Shown here: positions 10,865-18,373 of the stretch, in pieces
How positions within the stretch are numbered: the stretch's first letter is position 1
Layout: each line of letters starts with the position of its first letter
Assembly: GCF_001571105.1 (NCBI RefSeq)
Contig: NZ_BCTD01000032.1
Source of the DNA: Azotobacter vinelandii
Lineage (GTDB): Bacteria; Pseudomonadota; Gammaproteobacteria; Pseudomonadales; Pseudomonadaceae
Reading direction: 5' to 3' (one strand)
Length of the DNA: 47,979 nucleotides
The notes under the pieces: generated by a model
The model's input: only the letters and a program-made list of their open reading frames with translations
Database searches by the model: none
What the model was told of the DNA's origin: nothing
Program-made: the position numbers and the translations under genes

Positions 10865-10928
10865 GGGGCTACCTCGGTCAGGTCGGATGAAACGGCTGCA
10901 TAGCCTAGCCTGACTCGTGGCGGAACAC

Positions 10929-10982
10929 CCGTCCGGAGTGCGAAATATTGCGCGACTCCGGACGGCCCCGGCGGTACGCCGG
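10929..10982 (-). terminator. Two tandem perfect hairpins downstream of azoR
   Basis: Hairpin one is an 11-bp perfect stem (CCGTCCGGAGT 10929-10939 with ACTCCGGACGG 10955-10965) around an A+T-containing 15-base loop. Hairpin two is CCGGCG/CGCCGG (10968-10982) with a 3-base loop. They lie between the azoR stop and the helicase start on the same (minus) strand, so they may end azoR transcripts or shape the helicase leader. No U-tract. Confidence 0.55.
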
Positions 10983-10993
10983 TGCGGGGAAAC

Positions 10994-11593
10994 TCAGGCT
11001 ACCTGGGCCAGCTTCTCCTTGGCCTGGGCCAGGCCCTTCTGCTGGAAATCGCCGCCCATGTTCAGTCCTTCGGCATGGATGAAACTGACGTCATGGATAC
11101 CGATGAACCCCAGCGCCTGGCGCAGATAGGGCTCCTGATGATCCAGGGGGCTGCCGGCGTAGATGCCGCCGCGAGCGGTCAGCACGAAGGCACGCTTGCC
11201 GCTCAGCAGGCCCTGCGGGCCGTTCTCGGTGTACTTGAAGGTCACCCCGGCGCGCAGCACGTGATCGAGCCAGGCCTTCAGGGTGCTGGGAATCGCGAAG
11301 TTGTACATGGGCGCCGCCAGCACCAGCACATCGGCGCCGAGCAGTTCCCCGGTCAGTCGCTCGGAACGCGCCAGCGCCGCCTTCTCCGCCTCGCTCTGCT
11401 GTTCGGCGGGCTTGGTCCAGCCGCCCAGCAGATCGATATCCAGATGCGGCACCGGCTCGTTCGCCAGATCGCGCACGACGATCTCGTCGTTCGGATGCGC
11501 CGCCTTCCAGCGGGCCAGGAACTCTGCGGTGAGTTGGCGGGAAACGGAACCTTCCTGACGGGCGCTGCTTTCGATGACCAGAACACGGGACAT
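10994..11593 (-). CDS. azoR: AzoR, FMN-dependent NADH-azoreductase (flavodoxin-like quinone reductase)
   Basis: A 199-residue flavoprotein. The start VLVIESSARQEGSVSRQLT is the phosphate-binding loop of the NQO/azoR flavodoxin fold; PMYNFAIPSTLKAWLDHVLR and FTARGG-like VLTARGGIY are the FMN-contact loops. The enzyme reduces azo compounds and quinones by two-electron transfer in the cytosol and protects against quinone and thiol stress. AAGGAG lies six bases before the ATG. It is divergent from a LysR gene across about 200 bases, the usual arrangement in which the regulator controls the reductase gene. Confidence 0.94.
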   Translation of the reverse strand: MSRVLVIESSARQEGSVSRQLTAEFLARWKAAHPNDEIVVRDLANEPVPHLDIDLLGGWTKPAEQQSEAEKAALARSERLTGELLGADVLVLAAPMYNFAIPSTLKAWLDHVLRAGVTFKYTENGPQGLLSGKRAFVLTARGGIYAGSPLDHQEPYLRQALGFIGIHDVSFIHAEGLNMGGDFQQKGLAQAKEKLAQVA

Positions 11594-11794
11594 GGGCTTC
11601 TCCTTGGGTTGAGCGGGTCGATGGGCTCAGGATAGGAAAAGACAAATCGATAAAAAAGCGCAAAAATTCGCCCTGAATCATCGGCAAACCCGATTGGTGG
11701 TTCAGCCCATGAAAGCCTCCTTGCAGAAACCAGTTCGTCGGCGAGCCGGCTCTCCCGAGGGCAAGAATTTCGGCGACCGACAGAGGAAATCCCC
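11594..11794. promoter_or_regulatory. Divergent azoR/LysR control region
   Basis: A 201-base gap with divergent genes. The part next to azoR (11630-11680) is A+T-rich and is the likely place for promoters and LysR operator sites. No T-N11-A palindrome could be assigned with confidence. Confidence 0.5.
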
Positions 11795-12721
11795 ATGAAA
11801 TCCCCCCGCGTGACTCTGGATCAATGGCGCACCCTGCAGGCGGTGGTCGACCACGGCGGCTTCGCCCAGGCCGCCGAAGCGCTGCACCGTTCGCAGTCCT
11901 CGGTCAGCTATGCGATCGCGCGCATGCAGGAGCAGCTGGGCGTGCCGCTGTTGCGCATCGAGGGACGCAAGGCGGTACTGACCGAAGCCGGAACCGTGCT
12001 GCTGCGCCGCTCGCGGCAACTGCTCAAGCAGGCCGGCCAGTTGGAAGACCTCGCCCACCACATGGAACAGGGCTGGGAGGCCGAGGTGCGTCTGGTCGTG
12101 GATGCCGCCTATCCCACCTTGCGCCTGGTCCGCGCCCTGAGCGCCTTCATGCCGCAGAGCCGAGGCTGTCGCGTGCGCCTGCGCGAGGAGGTGCTCTCCG
12201 GCGTCGAGGAAGTGCTGCTCGAGGGCGGAGCCGACCTGGCCATCTCCAGCCTGAGCATTTCCGGCTACCTGGGCAGTTCGCTGAGCGAGGTGGAATTCGT
12301 CGCCGTCGCCCACCCCGACCATCCCCTGCACCGTCCGCAGCGCACCCTGACCGCGGCCGATCTGGAAAGCCAGATGCAGGTGGTGATCCGCGACACCGGC
12401 CGCCGGCAGCCGCGCGACATCGGCTGGCTCGGTGCCGAACAGCGCTGGACGGTGGGCAGCCTGGCCACCGCGGCGACCTTCGTCGGCAGTGGCCTGGGGT
12501 TCGCCTGGCTGCCCTGCCACCTGATCCGCCGCGAACTCGCCGAAGGCCTGCTCAAGCCTCTGCCGCTGGCGGAAGGCGCGACCCATCGGCCGCGCTTTCA
12601 GCTCTACGCCGACAAGGACAAACCCCTCGGCCCGGCCACGCGGATTCTTGTGGAGCTGATCAAGACTTTCGACAGCGCCCCGCTGGATGCCCCCTTCGCT
12701 GCCCCCCTGCCCGACGCCTGA
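11795..12721 (+). CDS. LysR-family regulator, probable regulator of azoR
   Basis: A 308-residue LysR protein: helix-turn-helix LDQWRTLQAVVDHGGFAQAA then QSSVSYAIARMQEQLGVPLL, followed by the type-2 periplasmic-binding-like effector domain. AGAGGA precedes the ATG. Its position divergent from azoR suggests that it responds to a quinone, azo compound or related electrophile; this is inference from gene arrangement. ppiA begins 104 bases downstream on the same strand, with its own ribosome binding site. Confidence 0.92.
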   Translation: MKSPRVTLDQWRTLQAVVDHGGFAQAAEALHRSQSSVSYAIARMQEQLGVPLLRIEGRKAVLTEAGTVLLRRSRQLLKQAGQLEDLAHHMEQGWEAEVRLVVDAAYPTLRLVRALSAFMPQSRGCRVRLREEVLSGVEEVLLEGGADLAISSLSISGYLGSSLSEVEFVAVAHPDHPLHRPQRTLTAADLESQMQVVIRDTGRRQPRDIGWLGAEQRWTVGSLATAATFVGSGLGFAWLPCHLIRRELAEGLLKPLPLAEGATHRPRFQLYADKDKPLGPATRILVELIKTFDSAPLDAPFAAPLPDA

Positions 12722-12825
12722 AGCTATCATCCGGCAGGCCGGGCAAAGGCTATCCGCCGCTCCGGCCCAGGTCACGCTCCAACGTCATGACCCCGTCCCT
12801 TGCAGTACCACGAGGAAAGTCCGAC

Positions 12826-13380
12826 ATGCTGAAGAAACTCGCCCTTGTCACCGGCAGCCTACTGTTCGCCGCCAACCTGCTGGCGGCGGAAAAACCCCAT
12901 GTCCTGCTGGAAACCAGTCTCGGCGAAATCGAGATCGAACTGGAAGCCGAGAAGGCGCCGATCAGCGTGAAAAACTTCCTCTCCTATGTGAACGCCGGGT
13001 TCTACGACGGCACCGTCTTCCATCGGGTCATCCCCGGCTTCATGATCCAGGGCGGCGGCTTCACCGCCGACATGCAGCAAAAGCCCACCCAACCGCCGAT
13101 CAGGAACGAGGCCGACAACGGCCTGCACAACGTGCGCGGCACCCTGGCCATGGCGCGTCCCCAGGCGGTGAACTCGGCGACCAGCCAGTTCTTCATCAAC
13201 CACAAGGACAACACCTTCCTCGACCACGGCGCGCGCGACTTCGGCTACGCGGTGTTCGGCAAGGTGGTGCGCGGCATGGAAGTGGTCGACCAGATCGCCC
13301 AGGTGCCGACCGGCACGCGGGGTATGATGCGCAACGTGCCGCGCGAACCGGTGCTGATCACCTCGGCGAAAAAGCTCTGA
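12826..13380 (+). CDS. ppiA: Periplasmic peptidyl-prolyl cis-trans isomerase (cyclophilin type)
   Basis: A 184-residue cyclophilin that speeds proline isomerisation during folding of exported proteins. The N-terminus MLKKLALVTGSLLFAANLLA is a Sec signal peptide with probable cleavage after AA. The cyclophilin core shows NFLSYVNAGFYDGTVFHRVI, PGFMIQGGGFT, GTLAMAR and SATSQFFINHKDN, including the catalytic Arg in FHRVIPGF and the QFFIN segment. GAGGAAAG lies about nine bases before the ATG; upstream frame extension has no coding character. Confidence 0.95.
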   Translation: MLKKLALVTGSLLFAANLLAAEKPHVLLETSLGEIEIELEAEKAPISVKNFLSYVNAGFYDGTVFHRVIPGFMIQGGGFTADMQQKPTQPPIRNEADNGLHNVRGTLAMARPQAVNSATSQFFINHKDNTFLDHGARDFGYAVFGKVVRGMEVVDQIAQVPTGTRGMMRNVPREPVLITSAKKL

Positions 13381-13389
13381 AAGCATACC

Positions 13390-13412
13390 GGGCGGGACGA
13401 ACCACCCCGCCC
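13390..13412. terminator. Hairpin between ppiA and the convergent acyltransferase gene
   Basis: 7-bp stem GGGCGGG/CCCGCCC with a 9-base loop. It starts 9 bases after the ppiA stop and runs up to the stop codon of the convergent gene (13412). No U-tract, so terminator function is by position. Confidence 0.55.
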
Positions 13413-14536
13413 TATCCCTGCCGGAAAGGCAGTTGTCCCCGCGCCTCGTCCGCATAGGCCAGCACACCGGCCTCCTCCTGCCGCAGGAAATCCGCCACCG
13501 CCTGGCGCAGTCCCGGATGCAGCAGGTAATGCCAGGAGCGGGTGATCACCGGCTCGAAACCGCGAATCAGCTTGTGCTCGCCCTGGGCGCCGGCGTCGAA
13601 ACGACCGAGCCCTTGGGCCAGGGCGTACTCGATGCCCTGGTAGAAACAGGTCTCGAAATGCAGGCGGTCGAACTCGGCGAGACAGCCCCAGTAGCGGCCG
13701 TACAGGCTGTCGCCGTCGATCAGGCTGAAGGCCATCGCCACCGGGCGCCCGCCCCGGCGGGCCAACACCACGCGAATCGCCTCGGGCATGCGCTCGGCCA
13801 GCAGGCTGAAGAAGCGGCGCGTCAGGTAGGGCTCCTGACCGCGCACCCGGTAGGTATTGGCATAGCAGGCATGGACGAAGTCCCACTCAGCCTCGTCGAG
13901 CTGGTGTCCCTCGCGCCAGTCGAACGCGATGCCCTGGCCTGCCACCTGCTCGCGCTCCTTGCGCAGTTGCTTGCGCTTGCGCGAGGCCAGCGCATCGAGA
14001 AAGTCCTGGAAATCCCGGTAGTCCCGGTTGAACCAGTGGAACTGGCAGCCCAGCCGCCGCAGCCAGCCCTCGCGGCCGGCCAGCAGGGCATCGGCCGCCG
14101 GATCGGTGAAGTTCACATGCAGGCCGGACAGTCCCTGCTCCCGCAATTCGCCCCTCAGGACATCGAGCAGCATGCCGGCCGCCTGCGTCTCGCCGAGCAG
14201 CCGCGCACCGCCGACCGGGGTGAAAGGCACCGCGCAGAGCAGCTTGGGGTAATAGCGGATGCCGGCCCGCTGGCAGGCATCGGCCCAGGCCCAGTCGAAC
14301 ACGTATTCGCCGTAGGAATGCGTCTTCACATAGGCCGGCAGCGCCGCCAGCAGCCGCCCGGCCTCGTCGCGGAACAGACGGTGCGCCGGCTGCCAGCCGC
14401 TGCGCCCGCCGACGCAGCCGCTATCCTCCAGCGTGGAAAGAAAGGCATGCCGCAGGAAGGGCTGGGGGCCCGGCAACAGAGCGTCCCAGTCGCTGGCGTG
14501 AAGGTCGGACAGGCGGGCAAGGGTAATGATCGGCAT
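13412..14536 (-). CDS. FemAB-like / GNAT-fold acyltransferase (COG3146, PF04339 type)
   Basis: A 374-residue protein of the family often labelled peptidogalycan biosynthesis or GNAT-fold protein. Family segments seen are DWDALLPGPQPFLRHAFLS, FDWAWADACQRAG, YYPKLLCAVPFTPV, RKRKQLRKER and the C-terminal FDAGAQGEHKLIRGF followed by SWHY. The fold suggests an aminoacyl- or acyl-CoA-dependent transferase, but no substrate is established. There is no signal peptide, so it should be cytosolic. The start has no strong ribosome binding site and is placed by homology. Confidence 0.85.
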   Translation of the reverse strand: MPIITLARLSDLHASDWDALLPGPQPFLRHAFLSTLEDSGCVGGRSGWQPAHRLFRDEAGRLLAALPAYVKTHSYGEYVFDWAWADACQRAGIRYYPKLLCAVPFTPVGGARLLGETQAAGMLLDVLRGELREQGLSGLHVNFTDPAADALLAGREGWLRRLGCQFHWFNRDYRDFQDFLDALASRKRKQLRKEREQVAGQGIAFDWREGHQLDEAEWDFVHACYANTYRVRGQEPYLTRRFFSLLAERMPEAIRVVLARRGGRPVAMAFSLIDGDSLYGRYWGCLAEFDRLHFETCFYQGIEYALAQGLGRFDAGAQGEHKLIRGFEPVITRSWHYLLHPGLRQAVADFLRQEEAGVLAYADEARGQLPFRQG

Positions 14537-14564
14537 GTCCGCAGTCTGCCCCTTCGGGCGGACG

Positions 14565-14594
14565 AAAAAAAGCCCCGCCGGGGACGGGCGGGGC
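14565..14594 (-). terminator. Rho-independent terminator of the OprD-family porin gene
   Basis: On the minus strand, an 8-bp stem (GCCCCGCC 14572-14579 with GGCGGGGC 14587-14594) is followed directly by seven T residues (complement of A 14565-14571). This is a complete intrinsic terminator 48 bases past the porin stop codon and before the acyltransferase start, so the two genes are transcribed separately. Confidence 0.9.
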
Positions 14595-14641
14595 GAATTA
14601 CACCGGATGAAACTCGCAGGGATGGGTACGGGAAACGGGAT

Positions 14642-15970
14642 CTACAGCAGGTTCCAGGTGTAGGTGACGTACAGGCGGTTGTCGTCGCGTTCGCGGATAC
14701 CGCGCACCGCCGTGCTGCGCCAGGTCAGGCCGAGGCCCTTGAGGGTGCCGGTGGGAACCACGTAGTCCACGCGGAAATCGCGCTCCCACTCTTCCTTCTC
14801 GTCGCTGCTGGTATCGACCTCGTCGCCGCTGTAATAGGTCAGGCTGCTCTTCAGGCCGGGAATGCCGAGCCCGGCGAAGTCGTAGGCATAACCGGCCAGC
14901 CAGACCCGCTCGCCGACCCGGCTGAACTTCTCGGTCATGGCGTCGGTGATCAGCGGAACGGAATAACCGCCCTGGTTGAGCACGGGGAAGTCGCTGTCGC
15001 CGGTGCTCTTCTGGTAGCCGGCCTTCAGCTCGTGGCCGCCCAGGGTATAGGTGAACAGGGCGCTCCACAGATCGTTGTCGACCTCGCCGCTGTTGGAATC
15101 ACCGGCACTCCAGTAGCCGGCACTCCGGTAGCCCTCGGCACGGCCGGAAGCGCGCGAGTTGGCGCCGGAGGAATCGCTGGTCCAGTAACGCAGATCGGTC
15201 TTCAGCTTGCCGGCCGGCAGTTCCCAGTTGTGCACCACGCCGAAGAAGTGCTGCTCGTAGAAGTCTTCCAGGTTGCCGAAGTAGTACTGCAGCATCAGGT
15301 CCTTGGTGACCTTGTAGTCGACGCCGCCATAGTAGAACTTGTTGCTGAACTTGCCACTGGTAAGACTGTTGGCGCCGGCGATGGACAACCCGTAGTTGTC
15401 GCTGGAGTTACGCTCGGTGGAGTGTTCGAGCTTGCCGACGACGAAGGTCAGGTCCTTGAATTCCTTGGAGGTGATCTGTCCGCCATGGTAGAGCTGCGGC
15501 AACAGACGACCGTCGTTGGTGACCACCACCGGCAGCTTGGGACGCAGCACGCCCAGCTCGGCCACGGTGTTGGAGATGCGTATCTTGCCGGTTCCATTGA
15601 GCCGGCCGAAATCGGTCTTGCCCTTGCCGTTGCTTTCCAGCGGGAATACCGATCCCGGAGAACGGTCGATGCCCGACTTGCCGGAACGGCCGCCGCCATC
15701 CAGACGAATGGCTTCCTGGGCGATCAGGTCCAGGCCGAAGCCGATGGGACCTTCGGTGAAACCGGACTTGAAATCGAAGAGAAAGCCCTGGCCCCACTCT
15801 TCCGAACGGGCGCGATCCTGATCGCGGTCGTCCTGGTTGATATAGAAGTTCTTGAAGGTCAGCGAGGCCTTGCTGTCCTCGATGAACGCGGCTGCCGCTT
15901 CCTGCACCGTCATCGGCAACCCCAGGGTGCCGGCCACCACGGCCAGGGTCAGCGTCGACTTCCTGCTCAT
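14642..15970 (-). CDS. OprD-family outer-membrane porin
   Basis: A 442-residue specific porin with a signal peptide (MSRKSTLTLAVVAGTLGLPM onward, cleavage near EAAAA) and the OprD-family start of the mature protein, FIEDSKASLTFKNFYINQDD. Further family segments are EWGQGFLFDFKSGFTEGPIG, GFGLDLIAQ, TAEL-like NTVAELGVLRPKLPV and the final strand RLYVTYTWNLL, with alternating beta-barrel patterning and a terminal hydrophobic residue. It likely forms a monomeric 18-strand barrel for small acidic or aromatic solutes; substrate is unknown. ATG 15970 has CAGGAG nine bases upstream. An in-frame ATG at 15994 overlaps the stop of the leader ORF upstream. Confidence 0.93.
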   Translation of the reverse strand: MSRKSTLTLAVVAGTLGLPMTVQEAAAAFIEDSKASLTFKNFYINQDDRDQDRARSEEWGQGFLFDFKSGFTEGPIGFGLDLIAQEAIRLDGGGRSGKSGIDRSPGSVFPLESNGKGKTDFGRLNGTGKIRISNTVAELGVLRPKLPVVVTNDGRLLPQLYHGGQITSKEFKDLTFVVGKLEHSTERNSSDNYGLSIAGANSLTSGKFSNKFYYGGVDYKVTKDLMLQYYFGNLEDFYEQHFFGVVHNWELPAGKLKTDLRYWTSDSSGANSRASGRAEGYRSAGYWSAGDSNSGEVDNDLWSALFTYTLGGHELKAGYQKSTGDSDFPVLNQGGYSVPLITDAMTEKFSRVGERVWLAGYAYDFAGLGIPGLKSSLTYYSGDEVDTSSDEKEEWERDFRVDYVVPTGTLKGLGLTWRSTAVRGIRERDDNRLYVTYTWNLL

Positions 15971-15993
15971 TGCTCGCTTCTCCTGCCGGCTCA

Positions 15994-16119
15994 TTAGACG
16001 AACTCTCCGGTACTGGTTTCGACAACGCTGACGGACACGACGGTACCTGCAGAAGCCTGGGCCGGGACGCCCAGCGCCTGGGCGCTGGCGACAACACCGG
16101 CGAAGTGCTTGCGGATCAT
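15994..16119 (-). CDS. 41-codon leader ORF before the porin gene, signal-peptide-like
   Basis: A short frame on the porin strand, starting MIRKHFAGVVASAQALGVPA and continuing QASAGTVV. AGGGGAAA about nine bases upstream serves as ribosome binding site. Its TAA overlaps an in-frame ATG of the porin frame as TAATG, a translational-coupling arrangement. The peptide looks like a Sec signal peptide ending AQASA, and resembles the N-terminus of OprP/OprO-type porins (from memory), after which it runs only 15 residues. It may be a leader peptide, or the 5' stump of a lost porin gene now heading the oprD-like gene. Expression is inference. Confidence 0.5.
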   Translation of the reverse strand: MIRKHFAGVVASAQALGVPAQASAGTVVSVSVVETSTGEFV

Positions 16120-16439
16120 CAAGGATTTCCCCTTTTCATCGAACTTTGAAAAACACACGGATGGTTGGCGTATCGCTGGAATGGGGCGGAATCTTGGCAA
16201 TGCTTTATTGCAAACTGATTGCATCGGGAAAAATCTTCGGTTGCCTGGGAACTTATTCCGGCAAACCTGAGAAAACCGTCTGTCGAATCCCGGAAACCGC
16301 TCTGTGACAGGATTCACGGACGGCAGTGAATCCTCAGTGAACCCAGGTACGGCGGGTCGATCCGAGATGAACGGCCTTTCGGCCTCCTCCACGTACGATC
16401 GGAACGCACATGAACAGCCTTTGAAAAAGGAGAAAAAGC
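16120..16439. promoter_or_regulatory. Divergent intergenic region, porin leader / dienelactone hydrolase
   Basis: 320 bases without a gene, with an A+T-rich core around 16190-16250 containing the overlapping short inverted repeats GCAAT/ATTGC (16197-16211) and GCAA/TTGC-like copies just after. It must hold the promoters of both flanking genes. The inverted repeats are possible operator sites but too short to assign. Confidence 0.4.
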
Positions 16440-17150
16440 ATGAACTCTACCCTGCAGATCGAGTCCGCCGACGGTAGCGGCCGCTTCGGCGCCTATGTCG
16501 CCTTGCCTGCGGGCGGCCGCGGCCCCGCCGTGGTCGTCGGGCAGGAAATCTTCGGCATCAACGCCAACATCCGTGCCGTGGCCGACCGTTATGCCGAAGA
16601 AGGCTACGTCGCCATTGCGCCCGATCTGTTCTGGCGCATCGAGGCCGGCGTCGAGCTGGGTTACGCGGGAGCCGATCGGGAAAAGGCTTTCGCCCTGCTC
16701 GGCCGCTTCGATGTCGACAAGGGCATCGAGGACATCATCGCCACCTTCGCCGCGGCGCGCCGGATGCCGGAAGTGGATGCGGCGGCCGGTGCCGGATTCG
16801 TCGGTTTCTGCCTGGGCGGCAAGCTCGCCTACCTGACCGCCGCCCGCAGCGATGCCGCCTGCTCGATCGGCTACTACGGAGTCGGCATCGAGCACCTGCT
16901 GGACGAGGCCGCGAACATCCGCGGCCGCCTGGTGCTGCACATCGCCGAGGCGGACGCCTTCTGCCCGGCCGAAGCCCGCGAGGCAATCCTCTCCGGTCTC
17001 GGCGGCAGAGCGAACGTCGAACTCTACGGCTATCCCGGTTGCGAGCACGCTTTCGCCCGTCTTGGCGGCCAGCACTACGAGCGGACTGCGGCGGAACTCG
17101 CCCACCAGCGCAGCATCGCCGCCCTGCGCCGGGAGATCGGACCACGCTGA
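16440..17150 (+). CDS. Dienelactone hydrolase family protein
   Basis: A 236-residue alpha/beta hydrolase of the dienelactone hydrolase (carboxymethylenebutenolidase) family. The nucleophile is a cysteine in GFCLGG, the acid residue lies in IAEADAFCP and the histidine in GCEHAFAR, which is the family Cys-Asp-His triad. Also typical are VVVGQEIFGIN and GYVAIAPDLFWR. Classic members hydrolyse dienelactone in chloroaromatic breakdown; without other pathway genes nearby, a broader hydrolase role is as likely. AAGGAG precedes the ATG by nine bases. It is divergent from the porin gene. Confidence 0.92.
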   Translation: MNSTLQIESADGSGRFGAYVALPAGGRGPAVVVGQEIFGINANIRAVADRYAEEGYVAIAPDLFWRIEAGVELGYAGADREKAFALLGRFDVDKGIEDIIATFAAARRMPEVDAAAGAGFVGFCLGGKLAYLTAARSDAACSIGYYGVGIEHLLDEAANIRGRLVLHIAEADAFCPAEAREAILSGLGGRANVELYGYPGCEHAFARLGGQHYERTAAELAHQRSIAALRREIGPR

Positions 17151-17190
17151 GGGGGTTTTCCGGAAGAATCGGCAAATCGGGAAAAGGCGA

Positions 17191-17223
17191 ATCGGGCATG
17201 CCGCTTGCGCGACCATGCCCGAT
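17191..17223 (+). terminator. Hairpin after the dienelactone hydrolase gene
   Basis: Perfect 10-bp stem ATCGGGCATG/CATGCCCGAT with a 13-base loop, 41 bases past the stop codon. No U-tract follows, so it is either a Rho-dependent end-protecting hairpin or a weak terminator. Confidence 0.5.
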
Positions 17224-17236
17224 CGCACCGGCCCTG

Positions 17237-17558
17237 CGCATCTGCCCCACGAAGGTGGGGAATGCTCGTCGACTACACGAATCGTCGCAGGTTGTCCGGG
17301 TTCATCCCCGCCAAGCCGGGGATCGCTGAAGAATATACCGTCAAAGTGACATCACAAGGTCGAAGCAGGAGATGTGAAGCACTTCCATGCGAAAGTCTGA
17401 CGAAGGCTCGCTCGGGATCTCGCGGACACGGAACGCAGGGCGCATCGTGCCGGAACCGCTTCCCTCGCGCGCCCATGTTCGCAGAAGCGGAAGAAAGCCA
17501 CAGCGCCTCCCCGACCGACGGCCATCCGACGCCTTATCCCCCCAGATGCGGAGAACAC
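17237..17558 (-). CRISPR. Putative decayed type I-E CRISPR array (three clear, two weak repeat units)
   Basis: 29-base units resembling the type I-E repeat (5' handle like GTGTTCCCC, 3' handle GGGGATGAACC, read on the minus strand) occur at 17530-17558, 17298-17326 and 17237-17265. By hand comparison with an idealised I-E repeat recalled from memory they match at 22, 22 and 19 of 29 positions, and each has the fixed 16-base CCCC-N8-GGGG stem-loop or a one-base variant. The two at 17237 and 17298 are exactly 61 bases apart, the I-E repeat-plus-spacer length (29+32). Weaker units (14 of 29) sit at 17469 and 17408, exactly 61 and 122 bases from 17530. The 17327-17407 gap has no recognisable repeat. 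No cas genes are in the window. The alternative is a REP-like palindrome family. Confidence 0.4.
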
Positions 17559-17842
17559 CGGATTGGTAGCTACTGGCACGTAGCCCGACGCCAACCGCCC
17601 GACCGGTTGCAGCCAGGGTTTCCCGGGCCGGAAATCACTCCGACGGAAATAAAGGCCTGTCGTCCGCCACAAAGGGTATGTCCGGACAACGGCTCATTTC
17701 CCTCGCATCGGGAGATCATGGGCCGATCCACGACCGATCGCGAAGCGCGAATAGACTAGAATCCGCGTCGTGGATAGCGCCCCGCCCGACACGCTACAGG
17801 GGCACCGCCACCCTCTCCTCTCCAAAAGTCGCCAGGGCCGCC

Positions 17843-18373
17843 ATGAAAGATCAGCTTCAGGAACTCATCCGCAACGTCAGCTCGGGTTGCCTCGACGGCG
17901 AGGAAATCGCGCGGATCGCCGAAGAGGCGGCGCAAGCCTATGCCGATCCGCAGGCTTTCCTCGCGGCCAATCCGGACATCAACTACGACGACGGCTTTCC
18001 CATTCCCCTGGGCGAATGGGTGGTGGTCGGCAGCCTGCCGGAGACGGTGCTGTTCCAGGGCGACACCTACGAAGAACTGTTCCAGCAGGTCGTCGCCTCG
18101 TTCGGCCCGCAGGTGTCTTTCGTGCTCAAACCCAAGCAATTGCACAAGGTGGAGCCGCTGAAGGCGCTCAACCGCATCCAGGTGCAGTTGAGCAGCCTCT
18201 ACCCGGAAAAGGGCGGCTACGTGCTGGTGGACTTCGGCGTTCCCCTGGACGACGAGTTGCAGGCGGTACTGGTCTACGCCTGCGATCTCGAGGAGACGCT
18301 GCGACTGGCGTCTGCCGTGGGTATCCATGCCGCTCCGGCCTACGAGGCGCTGCGTGCCGACGCGGGCGCCTGA
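17843..18373 (+). CDS. Conserved-looking protein of unknown function
   Basis: A 176-residue soluble acidic protein with no signal peptide or membrane segment and no domain I recognise. It begins MKDQLQELIRNVSSGCLDGE and has a predicted alpha-helical N-terminus, then a mixed region with KPKQLHKVEPLKALNRIQVQ and an acidic C-terminus. The start at 17843 is the ATG nearest the change to normal coding character; the frame upstream (from 17678) is not protein-like. No strong ribosome binding site is visible. The VanZ-like gene overlaps its 3' end, so the two are probably co-transcribed. Confidence 0.7.
   Translation: MKDQLQELIRNVSSGCLDGEEIARIAEEAAQAYADPQAFLAANPDINYDDGFPIPLGEWVVVGSLPETVLFQGDTYEELFQQVVASFGPQVSFVLKPKQLHKVEPLKALNRIQVQLSSLYPEKGGYVLVDFGVPLDDELQAVLVYACDLEETLRLASAVGIHAAPAYEALRADAGA

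Larger units (their letters stand above)
17151..17842. other. 692-base gene-free region with hairpins and CRISPR-like repeats
   Basis: Open frames on both strands (for example 17205-17759 plus and 17352-17672 minus) lack motifs, ribosome binding sites and the codon pattern of neighbouring genes, so none is called. The region contains a perfect 10-bp hairpin right after the hydrolase gene and the repeat units described separately. The last 100 bases before 17843 should contain the promoter of the next gene. Confidence 0.6.

Noticed and set aside
13433..15997. Plus-strand frame of 854 codons across the acyltransferase and porin genes
   Set aside because: It spans two well-supported minus-strand genes and an intrinsic terminator; no domain is recognisable.
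16197..16222. Short inverted repeats GCAAT/ATTGC upstream of the porin leader as an operator
   Set aside because: Five-base arms in an A+T-rich promoter region are expected by chance; no known regulator site fits.
17205..17759. 184-codon plus-strand frame in the gap after the dienelactone hydrolase
   Set aside because: No ribosome binding site, no domain, high Arg/Pro/Ser content and no codon-position bias; it runs through the hairpins and repeats.
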